Below, one piece after another: positions 1 through 10,559 of a stretch of DNA of 64,000 bases (the first letter of the stretch is position 1; each line of letters begins with the position of its first letter). The DNA comes from Paralithodes platypus (taxonomy: Eukaryota; Arthropoda; Malacostraca; Decapoda; Lithodidae). The position numbers were made by a program, and so were the translations under genes. Under the pieces are notes generated by a model, which ran no database searches, was not told the origin of the DNA, and worked only from the letters and a program-made list of their open reading frames with translations. The stretch covers positions 14,652,444-14,716,443 of the forward strand of contig CM064481.1 of NCBI GenBank assembly GCA_032716605.1. Direction: 5' to 3'.

Positions 1-444
1 ATAAAACATCTACACTATTGGGAGCGTTTAAGAGCACTGAATCTGTACTCACTGGAACGTAGAAGAGAACGTTACCTAATAATATACACGTGGAAAATCG
101 CAGAGGGTTTAGTACCAAACCTACATACTCCGATAGTCATGAAATTCAGTGATAGGAGAGGCTGGGAATGCGAAATCCCCCGGATGAATAACAGGGGTGC
201 TATGGGCTCTCTGCGAGAGGGCTGGTTATCACACAGAGGCCCACGTCTCTTCAACAAACTCCCACGGCGAGTAAGAGACATGAGGGACATCTCGTTAGAC
301 AACTTCAAGAGAGCCCTAGATGTCGAACTGCAAAAAGTGCCAGACGAGCCCATCCTCGCAAGGGAGCGAGCTGTCGCTTCAAACAGTCTACTGCACCAAA
401 TCACCACCCATAACAAGGGGCGTTGCGCTCCTTGGTGCCGCTAG
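1..444 (+). pseudogene. C-terminal end of a CR1/jockey-like LINE reverse transcriptase
   Basis: The frame is open from the window edge to the stop at 444, about 147 codons. It carries the signature of the LINE RT C-terminus: an ERLRALNLYSLERRRERY-type segment near residues 8-25, then IIYTWKIAEGLVPN, and a RGPRLFNKLPRRVRD segment followed by DNFKRALD. These motifs are known from invertebrate CR1/jockey-group ORF2 proteins, downstream of the polymerase domain. The start lies outside the window, so palm and endonuclease domains cannot be judged. Just after the stop is a short direct repeat (CCAAAGGTAT twice, 461-478), which may be part of the 3' tail. The family is clear; the exact clade is not. 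Confidence 0.8.
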
Positions 445-464
445 AAGAGCGGCGAACACATCCA

Positions 465-1137
465 AAGGTATCCAAAGGTAAGGTAAGTCAATGGGGCGCC
501 CTCGGACTGCATTTGCCGAAACCACTCGAACAAAATCTTATCGAAGTCATCTAGCTGGGTTTTTTCAAAGTTTTTAGTTTGCTCAGCGATGTCGTGGCCT
601 CAGTTTTGGTGAAGAATTCTTTCAGTTTCGTGGCTTGGGTCTTGATGTCGTACAAAGTAGAAGACCCCACACCATACTCGTCCATTAGGATCTGTCTGTT
701 GTCACCCCTATCCATTCGTTTGCATATTTCTAGCTATTGTTCCAAGCTCAACACCACTCTTTTAGTTTCTCCTTGTCCATTTTGCCTTTCACTTTGTCCG
801 TCTTTGCCTTAGCCTTCGGCATGATAGCGGTGAATCGAATAGAATCGGTCGATACGCACTGGGAATGTTTGTTTATACGGCTTGGGTACGCTACCCGGGC
901 CCGCGCTATTGTTCTACTGACGCACATGCCCTCAAAGAACCACCGACTATTGTTTTTTTCTTTCTTGTTGGTGCATTTTAAATAGTTTTTTCCAAATTAT
1001 TTTATTTATTTATTATTTATTATGATGAAAATATGCCGTTAGGTCAAGAAATTCTGGTTATTAATAAATTTCCAAAACCGCCGGTTTATTGAGGGTCCCG
1101 GATGTCCGAATGCCGGAAAATCAAGGTCTTACTGTAC
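465..1137 (-). mobile_element. Tigger/pogo-like DNA transposon remnant
   Basis: On the minus strand a start near 821 opens MPKAKAKTDK, and after several frame breaks DKILFEWFRQMQSEGAPLT is read at about 480-540. That is the CENP-B/Tigger DNA-binding helix region (consensus like LxxWFxxxRxxGxPI). The right border at about 1137 reads CAGTAAGACCTTGATTTTCC on the minus strand, a typical Tigger-type terminus followed by TA. Only the N-terminal part of the transposase remains, with stops and frameshifts; no DDE catalytic core is present. The left border is not defined, and the element may stop where the neighbouring LINE tail begins. Confidence 0.6.
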
Positions 1138-1316
1138 AATGTATACATCAAATGACGGCACAGGACATACGATGACGACAGATGACAGTCAAGTTATCAA
1201 AGATCCAAGGGGGTGGAAAAGAATCTGCAGCTGGAAAGTGTGTACATGCTTAGATTGATATGCAGGATTCGAAACTGCATAATAAATCGTAGGCTTGTCC
1301 ACCATTCTTTAACTGT

Positions 1317-1392
1317 CTTCGTAGCGCAATGGATAAATGCACTGAATTTCGGTGTGAGCATCCTAGGTTCGAATCCCTGGACTGCCACATGT
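1317..1392 (+). repeat. tRNA-like sequence, probably a SINE head or tRNA pseudogene
   Basis: There is an A-box-like TAGCGCAATGGAT at 1322 and a consensus B box GGTTCGAATCC at 1369, at tRNA spacing. The acceptor stem does not pair well and the T stem carries an extra base. It therefore looks like a tRNA-derived Pol III promoter and not a working tRNA gene. Confidence 0.4.
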
Positions 1393-1500
1393 ATTTGTTG
1401 ATTTCACTAATTGAATTTAGGAGTAAAGTCGGTTGGTGGAGGTAACATAATAAAACATGAAAATATCTTTCCAACCACATAGCTCAAAATGTTTCCAGGT

Positions 1501-1522
1501 GGAAATATATGGAAATATATGG

Positions 1523-1582
<60 letters not shown>
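1501..1582. repeat. (TA)n microsatellite
   Basis: Three short GGAAATATAT steps lead into an uninterrupted TA run that ends in another GGAAATAT. It explains the YIYIYI low-complexity ORFs on both strands, which are not genes. Confidence 0.95.
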
Positions 1583-1741
1583 AAATATCTAGATGTGCTT
1601 ATTATGCTCTCTCTAAAGGATAAAAATATCATGACTACAACAATTTGTCATTGAAGATATGGCTTTAAACCACTTAAACATTAGGGGAGAGCGGTGATGG
1701 TTCGGACGTTTTTTTTTAAATATTTGTAGAAATTCAGGTTT

Positions 1742-1903
1742 AAGCAGTAGTATAATCTAGTTGATGTTAAGCAGTAGTATAATCTAGTTGATGTTAAGCA
1801 GTAGTATAATCTAGTTGATGTTAAGCAGTAGTATAATCTAGTTGATGTTAAGCAGTAGTATAATCTAGTTGATGTTAAGCAGTAGTATAATCTAGTTGAT
1901 GTT
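1742..1903. repeat. 27-bp tandem repeat, six copies
   Basis: Six consecutive copies of a 27-bp unit beginning AAGCAGTAGTATAATCTAG look identical by eye. The array lies in the left arm of the outer TIR transposon. Confidence 0.95.
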
Positions 1904-2225
1904 AAAATGTTGCTTCGTAATTTGGTTCTTTAGCCCAATTATTTCAAACCCTTAGCTCTTTTCAGTTTTGAGCTATAGTTCCCGAAACACAAGTTTCTAA
2001 ATCGTCCGAACCTTCCCTACCAGTGGTGATGGTTCGGTCAGAAGGGTGGGATGGTTCGGTCACGTATATTAATTGGCATAATCTTAAAATTATGTGAGTT
2101 GGATTTGCTAAAAACAAGAATTTATCAATTCAAAGAAATTTTATTTGGCTATAATACAAAATTAAACTTCATTGGGAGGTTTAACGACCCTCCCAATACC
2201 AAATGAGGTAAACCTCCTATTTGGT

Positions 2226-2523
2226 TGTAGCCTCGGAGTATCCAACGTAGAGCTTATACTATGACGATGTAATCTGCTTCGCTCTAGAGCGGCAATTATC
2301 GTATACACATAGCGCGAATTAAATCGATAACATCTAGAGTAGCACCTTACTCTCTCTACTAGGTACGTTGTACATACTTTTGAGGTCTTTTTAATAGAAA
2401 ATTGAAAAAAGAAACGAGAAAGAAAAGAAAAAGTTGTCGACTAGGCCATTCCATCTGGCTCTTCACGCCGCTATCGCCCCAGGGGCGTACCTTCTAACCC
2501 GGTCCGGATTAAAGGGCATCTCG
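2226..2523 (+). repeat. DIRS-1 left inverted terminal repeat
   Basis: From GTAGCCTC at 2226 to GGGCATCTC near 2523 this stretch is the near-exact reverse complement of 14813-15109. It includes the shared CTAGGCCATTCCATCTGGCT block. The first 54 bases of the element (2172-2225) lie outside the paired part and recur only in the internal complementary region. Confidence 0.92.
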
Positions 2524-2589
2524 ATATCAAGCTACAAAAGAGGCAAGATTGGATGGGCAGGGGTACGGTCTGTGGGAGGGATACTATGA

Positions 2590-2705
2590 CGTTGGATACT
2601 CCGAGGCTACAACCAAATAGGAGGTGTACCTCATTTGGTATTGGGAGGGTCGTTAAACCTCCCAATTTAGTAGTAGCCTCTAAGTTGCAACGTAGATCTT
2701 AGAGT
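2590..2705. repeat. DIRS-1 internal complementary region
   Basis: Bases 2590-2665 are the reverse complement of the left end (2172-2240), and 2664-2705 continue as the reverse complement of the right end (about 15075-15109), overlapping by about three bases. In DIRS retrotransposition this block is thought to template the joining of the two ends into a circle. Seeing both halves fused here defines the element borders to within a base or two. Confidence 0.9.
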
Positions 2706-3397
2706 ACCAAAATTAGAGGCGGACATCCAAGCTGAGAAAACTCAAACATCAGCAATTAGTTAAGGATCATGATAAAGAAAAGACACTTAAACAAGAGAGT
2801 TTATATACAGAGTGTACAGACAGGTGCATATTAAGAGAGGCCACGTACAGTCATGTCATGTTCTTTTAGATCTTAACCTAATCGTATGAATGTTACATTT
2901 CATAATGGTGGATATGGAAGACAGGATCCCCCCCCCCCCCCTTTATATGGAGTAAAGTAGGAAGTACTACACCGGATAAGACCAAGTGTAAACATCGCTA
3001 ACAGCACTGCGCACAATGAAAAAAGTGCCGGAGGTGATAAGTGACACCCAGTAGATAAGGGACTGAACACTTAATTCTGTGGACTACTAGAAAACAGTAG
3101 GACAAACACCCCAATGACAATGCATGAGCATGACACAAGCGGGTGATTCATAACGAACAGAATGTGATGACGGGAAGAAAGTAATGAAACATACAGTAAC
3201 ATCTACCTTTCAAACATATAATGTAGTAATGAAGGAAATGAAAAACAAGATCCTTAAGCCTAGGTAAGGTCCTTAACCCTAGGTGACATTACATACATAT
3301 ACGTGGAACCCATAGTCCCTCCCCCCTCCCCCCAAAAGTGGAGCGGACAGGATAAGAGAAAGACAGTAGGGGGAAGAACAAGCATAGAGGAATACCC
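2706..3397. other. DIRS-1 3' untranslated region
   Basis: No coding signal was recognised between the internal complementary region and the recombinase stop. It holds a run of C at 2930-2941. Its position on the minus strand makes it the 3' non-coding part of DIRS-1. Confidence 0.6.
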
Positions 3398-4400
3398 CTA
3401 AGTAACCCTTTGGCCCAACGCAACACAAGGATGCCCCGGCCAGTCTGTGGACATGGACAGATAGGAGGAGACAAACGTGTCGGGGGAAGACCACAGCCCT
3501 GTGTCAGCAATATCCCTGAGGGAGTGATTGGGAAGGAAGCGGAGCGTGGCCGCAGAAGACCGAATGTCATGCGCCGAACCTTGAACCAGAGGATTGCTAT
3601 CCTTAATGACGCGACACAGGCTTAGTCCCACAGCACGTTTGGTCAACCTCCTACCGGGCTTAGGCGCCACCCAGAGCGCCAACCCCGACGCCGGCACAGT
3701 GGAATGAACAATTGAATGAAGCGAAAGAACAGGGCACAACGTGTGACGACGACGGCCGCGGTTAAGAGCGGGGCCCGGGAAAGGCTTAAACATGTGTGCC
3801 TCTCGTTCGTTCTTAGCAAGAAAATGAACAGACTTAGCCAAAGTTACCGACCCGAGGATGGGAGCAAACCGCAAGCAGTTCTGGGCCCTGAGACATGGCA
3901 GCCCACTCCGATACCCTCTGACCCGTAGCTAAAGCTAGAAGAAACAGTGGCTTGCCAAGGAATCTGTCAGGTGTGGGGTGAAGAGTGTAGGCCGCAAACG
4001 AGAGCCATTTGAGAGCCGCCGCCAGAGACCACTGAGGGGGAATCTGACGCGGGGGTGGTCCGAGCCGAAAGCAGGCTTGCATGAAGAACTCCAGTTCATT
4101 CTGAGGAACGACCAACCCTGTGAGGGTCTCAAAAGGCACGTGAATGGCAGATAGGTGGGTCCTAATTGTGTTGTATATGTAGTGATGCTCCTCAAATAAA
4201 CAATTGAGGGAGTGAAACACAAGCGCCACTGACGGAGTTGCCTGTGAAGAGTTGTGTAACCAACAAGTAAAGCAGCGCCAGGGAGATTCATATATCTTCC
4301 ATGTAGATGGCGTCCAAAGTAGAGTGAATTTGGTAGGTAATGATCGTCCAAACAAGGGGAGCCACCCTGCCTCACAAACATCCACGATGCGAATGCCAAC
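3398..4400 (-). pseudogene. Tyrosine recombinase of DIRS-1 (frameshifted)
   Basis: This is the integrase of the element, a phage-integrase-fold tyrosine recombinase that inserts the circular intermediate. The N-terminal SAM-like part (LSAIHVPFETLTGL, PPPRQIPPQWSL) and the first catalytic arginine (LALATGQRVSEW) are in the frame that ends at 3834. The rest (GSAHDIRSSAA with HxxR, then GLWSSPDTFVSSYL with the tryptophan and terminal tyrosine) is in another frame, 3874-3398, so a frameshift lies near 3860. The upstream part of the recombinase frame stays open through the RNase H region to 5492. DIRS-2 carries the same protein in one open frame. The copy is presumably inactive. Confidence 0.88.
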
Positions 4401-5492
4401 GAGGTCCCCAGGTCTCCAGTCGACCCCAAGTGGAAGCTCGAGACCGACAGGGGCACGGGATCCGGGCACCATCGTATCAGCTGAGCGTACCAGGCTTGGG
4501 CCGGCCATAGGGGCGCGAACAACCAAACTATGCCCTGGTACTCTCTCAGCCTGTGGAGGACCTTGCACAACAAAATTGCGTCGGGTGGAGGAAACACTTA
4601 CAGTGACTGCCACCTGGTCCAGTCCTCGCTGAAAGCGTCCGGTCCCCCCGCTGGAGTGCGAAGCCAGCGGGTCAGGAACACAGGCAACTTGGTCGTCTCG
4701 TGAGAAACGAACAAGTCGACCTGTGGAACACCCCAGGAGGCTGCCAGGTCGTCGAAGACGGTTTGTTTGAATGACCATGCTACCTGGGTGCTCCGTCCCC
4801 GAGACAGAGCATCCGCCCACAGGTTGGTAGACCCGGGCAGGTAGGTTGCAGGCAGCGTAGTGTTGTAACGATCTGCCTGAAAAAACAGTTCCTCCGCCAG
4901 ACCCTGAAGCACCACTGGAGCCCTGTTTCAGTATGCAATGAACTGCAGACATGTTGTCCATCCGGAAGGCCAAGGACCTGCCGGGAAGGGCTTGCCCATG
5001 ACCCCGCAGGAAGAACAACGGGACCAACAGATCCAAGACATTTAAGTGTAAGGGAGTGAGACCTGACCACTTGCCTTGGTGTTGGTGACCCATGTTTGAC
5101 TGGGAGCCCCATCCCACCTCGCTCGACGCATCGGTGTCTACCCAGATGGTCGGCGGGGGCGAAGCCCAAGGCACAGCTCTCGCGAGCTTGCCCCGAACAA
5201 CCCAGTGTGTCAAAAGCAAATGGATCGAGCGTGGAATCGGCCAAAGCGATGTGGAGGCAACAGTGGGAATGCTTTGTTGCCCAGTTGAATCAGGCGTTTT
5301 GATCCCGAGCCTCCCTAGGGGAATGGTCAGACACGCCCAATGGAGCGACCCGATCAACGAGTCCCAGAGTGTCCAGGTAATGGAGACCGAGTGCAACGCA
5401 GCGAAAAGTTTCCTTCGAATCTGCGAGGTGTTCACCGGACTCTGTCCGACGGTCGCGCTCGCCATGTCCCAGTCCAGGCCTACCCACATCAC
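3935..5492 (-). pseudogene. RNase H region of DIRS-1
   Basis: The frame starting at 5492 (MWVGLDWDMAS) runs into PPPTIWVDTDASSEVGWG with the first catalytic aspartate, LNVLDLLVPLFFL, where the equivalent of the DIRS-2 glutamate (VKELLVPL) has become aspartate, and FRMDNMSAVHCI with the next aspartate. After about 4915 the protein continues in a different frame (LPGSTNLWADALSRG at about 4840, WADALSR being the last conserved block). It meets a TAA at 4598 and continues in the same frame to 3935 (FPPPDA, APLWPAQAWY). The domain belongs to the RT/RNase H polyprotein; an in-frame TAG near 5515 separates it from the RT. Confidence 0.82.
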
Positions 5493-5516
5493 GTCTTGCG
5501 ACGGGGTGAGGCACGA

Positions 5517-6435
5517 CTAGGGAGCGTTTATCTTGAAACCTAAACGTGTGATGTGTTGGATGACAAGGAGAGTGTGTTGTGCACATTGAGTGGGAGAGTC
5601 TGCAGAGATGAGCCAGTCGTCCAAGTAAAACAGGATCAGAATCCCCTGACGGAGCAGGGGAGTCAGAGCCTGCTGGACGAGTTTCGTAAAGACTCGTGGT
5701 GCGATATTGAGACCGAAGGGCAGCCTGTCGACGGGAACACCCTTTCGTGCAGCTGGAGCGCCAGATAGCACTGCAACCGAGGTGCAATCGGCACATGCCA
5801 ATATGCGTCCTTGAGATCCAGGGATATCACCCAGCAGCCGGGACGGAGCGCCAACCGCACCTGACTGATGGCGAGCATCCGAAAGAGGTCGTGCACGATA
5901 TGCAAAGTGAGGCACGACAGGTCGACCACCGGTCTCATCGCATCGCAGTCCTTCTTCGGGACCAGAAAACATGGGAGAGGAAGACCTGCTCTAGTGGCGA
6001 GACTTCCCGAACAATCCCATGCTCGAGTATTGACATGATAACCGAGGCCACGTCTGGAGAGACGTGCCGATGCTGGGGAGGACGTCTGAGAGGGGGCCTA
6101 GACCGCCCCCTCCAGGACAGATCCCGCACCACAACCCAATGCGCCCACGATCGGCGAGGCCATTGCTGATAGTGGGGGTAAAAGAAGTCGGGAGGGGCCC
6201 CTTGTGTGAGCCTCAACACTCGTGCGGGGAGGCGGTCGGGAGAGAAGGGGGAAAAAACCCAGGAGGAACTAGTGGTTTGCTGAGCCAGCATAGTCGGCAG
6301 TCTTGCCGCGGCGAGACTGACCTCCACGGGCACCCCCTCCCCCGTAGCGACCGCGTCCCTGAAACCTACGCGGAGGATCCTGCGCAGGGCGGCGATGCAC
6401 CTGCCTCTGGACGGTACGCCACGAGGACGCCTCAA
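5517..6435 (-). pseudogene. Reverse transcriptase of DIRS-1 (frameshifted)
   Basis: Pieces in two or three frames line up in order with the intact RT of DIRS-2. They are PDVASVIMSILEHGIV (about 6050), then MRPVVDLSCLTLH and SLDLKDAYWHVPI (first catalytic Asp, 5938-5770), then RLPFGLNIAPRVFTKL and ILFYLDDWLIS (YLDD active site, 5700-5590). It ends in GFKINAP and a TAG near 5517. The role is copying element RNA into DNA. The frameshifts make this copy non-functional. Confidence 0.85.
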
Positions 6436-6493
6436 TGGCTAGCGGACGAGGCGAGCGGAGGACAGAAGGGTGCATGGCCCGTCCCCTACACCC

Positions 6494-7657
6494 TTAGCGT
6501 CGCCCATCGATGGCACCGCACCAAGGCTGGCGACCCCTCGGTGGACCGGCCTTCCTCCCACGACCCTGGGAGGAAGCGGCTGCGGGAGGCCGCGATGCCC
6601 CAGAAACACGGGGTGCGAAGTGTCCCGCAGTCGCAAAGAGGTAAGCTTCTTGCCACGCACCATCCGAGAAGAGACCCACAGGTGCGAGCTCAGAGAGGAG
6701 CAGCTTCGTCTTGATCTCCGCCTTCTTACAGAAGGCCACCCTCAGCGACTGTCTACACTTAGCAGCCTCATGGACGGCACCCTGAAGGTCACCCACTGAG
6801 TTCAGGGCGAGCTACTGCTGCACGTGCCGCAAGGTCTCCCAACCCTTCTTGAGGTCACCAGCAGGCTCGGCTTCAAGAAGCCGGAGGTGAATCCTTGCCA
6901 TTTGGAACAGCAGGAGGAGGGTGGAGAGCAAGCGAACGGCGCGGTGCCGGAGCCGGTGATTCTGATCTAGGGCACTCTTCTCCGATGGCACGAAGAAAGA
7001 CGTGGGCAACTGGTCTAACACAATGTTAGGGGCATTCAGCCATGACCAATATGTGGGAGAGACCCCGGACGATGACAGGACTAGCCCAGACACAAAAGTA
7101 TTGTCAGGTGGCGGGAGAGAAACAAAGCCCTCAGCAGACCTGACGCCAAAACCAACCCCCTCCGCCAGCCACCGATCCCAAGGCCCGTCCTCAAGATTGG
7201 TGAGCTCGAGCATGACGTTGCCTTCAGCATCGCGAGCACTCTTCACCAGAGGAAGACCGGCAATGGCTGACAGAGCGAGAGCATCAGCTAAGACGTTTTG
7301 GCGGGTGTAGTCCGACCAGAAACGTGGAGACCCAGAGGGAGATACCCAAGGACGGTATGTAAAAAAATGCAAATCTGACCTACTGGGATGAGGCCGGATA
7401 TCCACCTCTGCGACTAGGCCGGATATCCACCTCTGGGACTAGGCCGTCCAGAGTCAGTGCCCGGAAGATACCCGGAGCACCAATCTGTATATTCCAATTC
7501 TCAGCAACTGGCCATTCCCCCCGTGCATGAGTGGCGGCACGTTCCGGGTGAGTAGCCACCACATTCTGCCAAGACGCAGGCTCGCCATACAAAGAAGGGA
7601 GGACACGTTTGGGAACCTAAAACTTAGACAGTGGGGGAACACGAACGGGCTGGCCAA
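6494..7657 (-). pseudogene. ORF1 (gag-like) of DIRS-1, C-terminal two thirds
   Basis: Segments match the DIRS-2 ORF1 in order: YGEPASWQNVVATHPE (about 7590), then RALTLDGLVPEVDI, and after a frame change near 7400 RFWSDYTRQNVLADALALSA, GPWDRWLAEGV and SPTYWSWLNAPNIVLDQL. Past a TAG at 6812 comes SVGDLQGAVHEAAKCRQSL. The protein is the presumed nucleocapsid-like ORF1 of DIRS elements; no enzymatic motif is seen. The N-terminal part that DIRS-2 has would lie upstream, where the BEL element has inserted (7927/11949), and was not recognised beyond it. Confidence 0.75.
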
Positions 7658-7927
7658 CCATCCCCAGCCCGCACCCAGGCAGCACGACGAAAGACGGCGA
7701 AGGAGCCGGAGAGAGGGCTGGCGCAGGCAGAGCCGCGGCCGCCACCACAGGGGTTGCTGGGCCAGTAGGCAGTTGACCTTAGTAAAGGGGAAAGGCCAGT
7801 AAAATCATCAGATATCTACATCCAAGCGTCCCAACCGAATTGTCGAGCATCACAGCTGACGTGGGAGCGTCCGTGGGAAAAGCGAAGAGAGGCAAAGCAT
7901 AGGCCCGACCTAGAGTAAGATAGAACC
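7658..7927. other. DIRS-1 sequence between ORF1 remnant and BEL insertion
   Basis: This stretch is GC-rich and probably a decayed ORF1 N-terminal region. It ends in the 5-bp target duplicate GAACC at 7923-7927. Confidence 0.5.
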
Positions 7928-8492
7928 TATCGGGAATTTAGATAAATGTTAAATTATATATCACTGGTACATGAAATATCCCAACAAATAGTTATATTAT
8001 AATTACCAACGACGTTCGTTGATAGGTGTAATCCAGTCCCCCACACGCGGCTAGTTCAATTGCATGACATGTAGGAATGTTCACATAATACAATATCGAT
8101 ACAATGAACTTAGCTTAGAGGACTGGTGATGTAGGACTGTTGTTAATATTATTAGTAGTTGTAGCACATGGTGAACTGTGGGTTGAGTCAGGGTCGGGGG
8201 AGGAGATGTTGACTGTACGGTGTTGTTTGAGAGACTAAAGGGCCGGCCTCCGATCGCTTCGCGAAATTACATATGGCTGCCGGCTCATAATAATTATAAC
8301 CCATAACTTGGTTTCATAATACATCTAGAGCTATTGTAGATATTTATACATTACAGTTAATATTTAACCTAACTTAAGAATAAACTACAATACACAAAGA
8401 ACCAGCCGAAATCGTACAAGCGATACGATACCGCCAAATTCAAATGTCCTATTGGACCAAAACCTGTCGGGATCATTACCCTATTCCCGACA
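7928..8492 (-). repeat. BEL 3' LTR
   Basis: On the minus strand it begins TGTCGGGAATAGGG and ends ATTCCCGATA, so the LTR has a short imperfect inverted end. The sequence just upstream on the minus strand, GGTGGCGGGCAATA (about 8493-8506), is a plausible purine-rich priming site for plus-strand synthesis. Confidence 0.92.
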
Positions 8493-8543
8493 TATTGCCC
8501 GCCACCAAAAATGATATACAGGAACAAAAAAAGGACATCGAAG

Positions 8544-8790
8544 TCAAAGATCACCTTGTTGGATCTTTGATCTCCAAAGATCCACGGAACTCATAGCCGT
8601 CCTCCTTTTGGGACGAGCGCCACCTGAAGCCTGAGGAGGATCATCCTTCTCATCATCTGCTGCCCCACCTTGAGGAGCACTGTCACCAGCACTCTCCCGC
8701 GGAGGGGTATCAGTAGAGACGCCAGGATAATCCGGCAGTTCTACATCCTGCTCCAAGGGATATAACCTCACGACTGGGTGCAAAGGGAAA
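8544..8790 (-). pseudogene. C-terminal remnant of BEL polyprotein
   Basis: The reading HPVVRLYPLE followed by an acidic, proline-rich tail and RPKRRTA resembles the extreme C-terminus of BEL/Pao polyproteins after the integrase. It is in a different frame from the gag that ends beside it. The junction near 8775-8790 therefore looks like the scar of a deletion that removed protease to integrase. The assignment of this tail is from family resemblance only. Confidence 0.55.
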
Positions 8791-9615
8791 ACCAATGTTT
8801 CCCCTTGCAATACTTACAAGGTTTGATGTAGGAATTGGTGCAAGTACTGTTGAAGTGGTCTCTTGCCAGACAGCTGGTACATAACTTAAGCGATTTAGCC
8901 TGGCCAATCTTCTGTGTAGCCTTAGGATACTTAGGACACTGATACCACAGATGACCGTGGACACTGCACAACTTGCAACCTAATGGTATTGGCCTTTTCT
9001 GTTTAGGAGAAGTCTGTACCGGGAAAGCTGCAGTAGATGGCGACATCTCCACTTGTCGGTAGTGTCCAGTACTCTCCATATTGAAGACTTCAGTCTGGTA
9101 CACCTGCACCAACGCTTCCAAGTTTAATGGAGAGTCGCTTAGTTGTCGTCGTAAGATTTCCCTTAAGGGAGAGGGTATCTTATTCAAGATATTCACACTA
9201 AATATCTCCTCCTTGGTGACGGCCATTGTCTCCATAGATCGGAGGAGGCTCTCAAAGGAGGCATAGTACTCCTTTAGGTCCGCCACATCATAGGATGGAG
9301 GATCTAGTGTGAAGAATTTGGTAATTAAAGCGGTCTTGATGACTTCCACTCTCCCGTAAGTTCTCTTCAGCAACTCCACTGCAGACTCGTAGCTGGTAGC
9401 TTCTAGCTTGTACCCATCGACTAACTTCAATGCCTCCCCTTTCAATTGACCACGGAGATATGTGAACCTTTGGATGGATGTGAGTGTTTGATTATGATGG
9501 ACGGAACACTCAAAAATATCCCAAAATCCAGTCCAGGTAGCCGAATCCCCGGAAAAGGTAGGCAAAGTAAGCTTCGGCAGGTTAAAACCAGTCGCCTTTG
9601 GTGTACCGGTATCCT
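8768..9615 (-). pseudogene. BEL/Pao gag, central and C-terminal part
   Basis: PTFSGDSATWTGFWDIFE at the start, then KGEALKLVDGY and LKEYYASFESLLR, are the DUF1759 capsid-type region of Pao/BEL gag. Three zinc knuckles follow: CKLCSVHGHLWYQC, CTSCLARDHFNSTC and CKYCKGKHWFSLC. Gag would form the particle and bind element RNA. The frame is readable upstream of the ORF start to about 9615 (PKLTLPTFSG). The ORF stops just after the last knuckle, where a complete element would run on into protease. Confidence 0.88.
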
Positions 9616-9659
9616 TAACCCGGCAAGCGCGATAGGCCTCACGGAAGGCTTCCTATAGG

Positions 9660-10200
9660 GAACGCGATAGGCCTCACGGAAGCAGGACCATAAAAAAAGC
9701 CTTCCATAAAAAAAAAGGGCCTATCAAAACAAAGGAATTTGTCTCTAGGTGAGATAATTCCCCTCCAGTACTCATCCATGTAAATCTCACCCACCCCCCT
9801 CCCCTCCTTCCCCACCTTATTCCCCCCTCCCTCCCCTCCTCAATTATCACCTATTTTTCCTCTTATTATCATCATTTATCGGTTATTTTTCTCTCCCCCG
9901 ATAATGTAGCACAAGTGGGTTGCATAAAAGATCGTTATGCAACACCCAGACACCGGCACACACCGCTCCGCTCGTCTCAGTTGACTCCCAGACAGCGAGA
10001 GGGGAGGGCTGCCTGTCTCTCTCTCTCGCCTGAGATTATGACCGGGTGGCCAATATCTTCGTTTTTCACCACCCAAATGCTTTTCCCACTTATTTTAGCA
10101 CTCTTGAAGGTTCATATATACATCATATATGTAAAATAAAAGCATACCGAAAACAAATAATGGTTTATATTGTAAATATAACGAATTCTGTCAGAATCCA
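9660..10200 (+). repeat. Dispersed pyrimidine-rich repeat inserted in BEL gag
   Basis: It lies between the two gag pieces and resembles 25255-25690 and 42530-42962. The shared parts are a C/T-rich block with CCCCTCCTT, then AATTATCACCTATTTT, and a GACC-AT-CAAA-GC-TTT segment near the right side. The family is unnamed and probably a MITE or SINE. It explains why gag is split here. Confidence 0.5.
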
Positions 10201-10239
10201 GGGCTAGAAATGCACAAATAACTACCCTAGCCCCTATGT

Positions 10240-10554
10240 CTATATCGCGCTTGTCAGGTTAACAGAGGTTGATTCTTGGGTGGAAGATAGTCTGGCTAAG
10301 GCTGTATTAACATTCTCAAAGTACTCAAGATCTGCCGACATTTCTTCTTCCACATCGTCAGTAACTGTCAGTAAACCATATACCTGCTGAGCATAACTAT
10401 CATAAGTAGCTAGCGATTTAGTAACAGTAGCAAATTTACCCTTTATTTGATCAGCCGTGGCACTTATTAAAAATTCATCAAGATCTCTTAAACATCTATT
10501 TAAACTTCCCTTCATCCCTCCCTTAAGAATCTTAAGTTTCTTTAAATCTGTCAT
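10240..10554 (-). pseudogene. BEL/Pao gag N-terminus
   Basis: A 104-codon reading begins MTDLKKLKILKGG and continues LRDLDEFLISATADQIKG. This is the helical N-terminal gag segment usual for BEL/Pao, which precedes the DUF1759 region. The start codon is ATG (10552-10554 on the minus strand). The stop at 10240 and the foreign repeat next to it separate it from the rest of gag. Confidence 0.7.
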
Positions 10555-10559
10555 CGTTA

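Noticed and set aside
1317..1392. Functional tRNA gene
   Set aside because: A and B boxes are present but the acceptor stem does not pair and the T stem is irregular.
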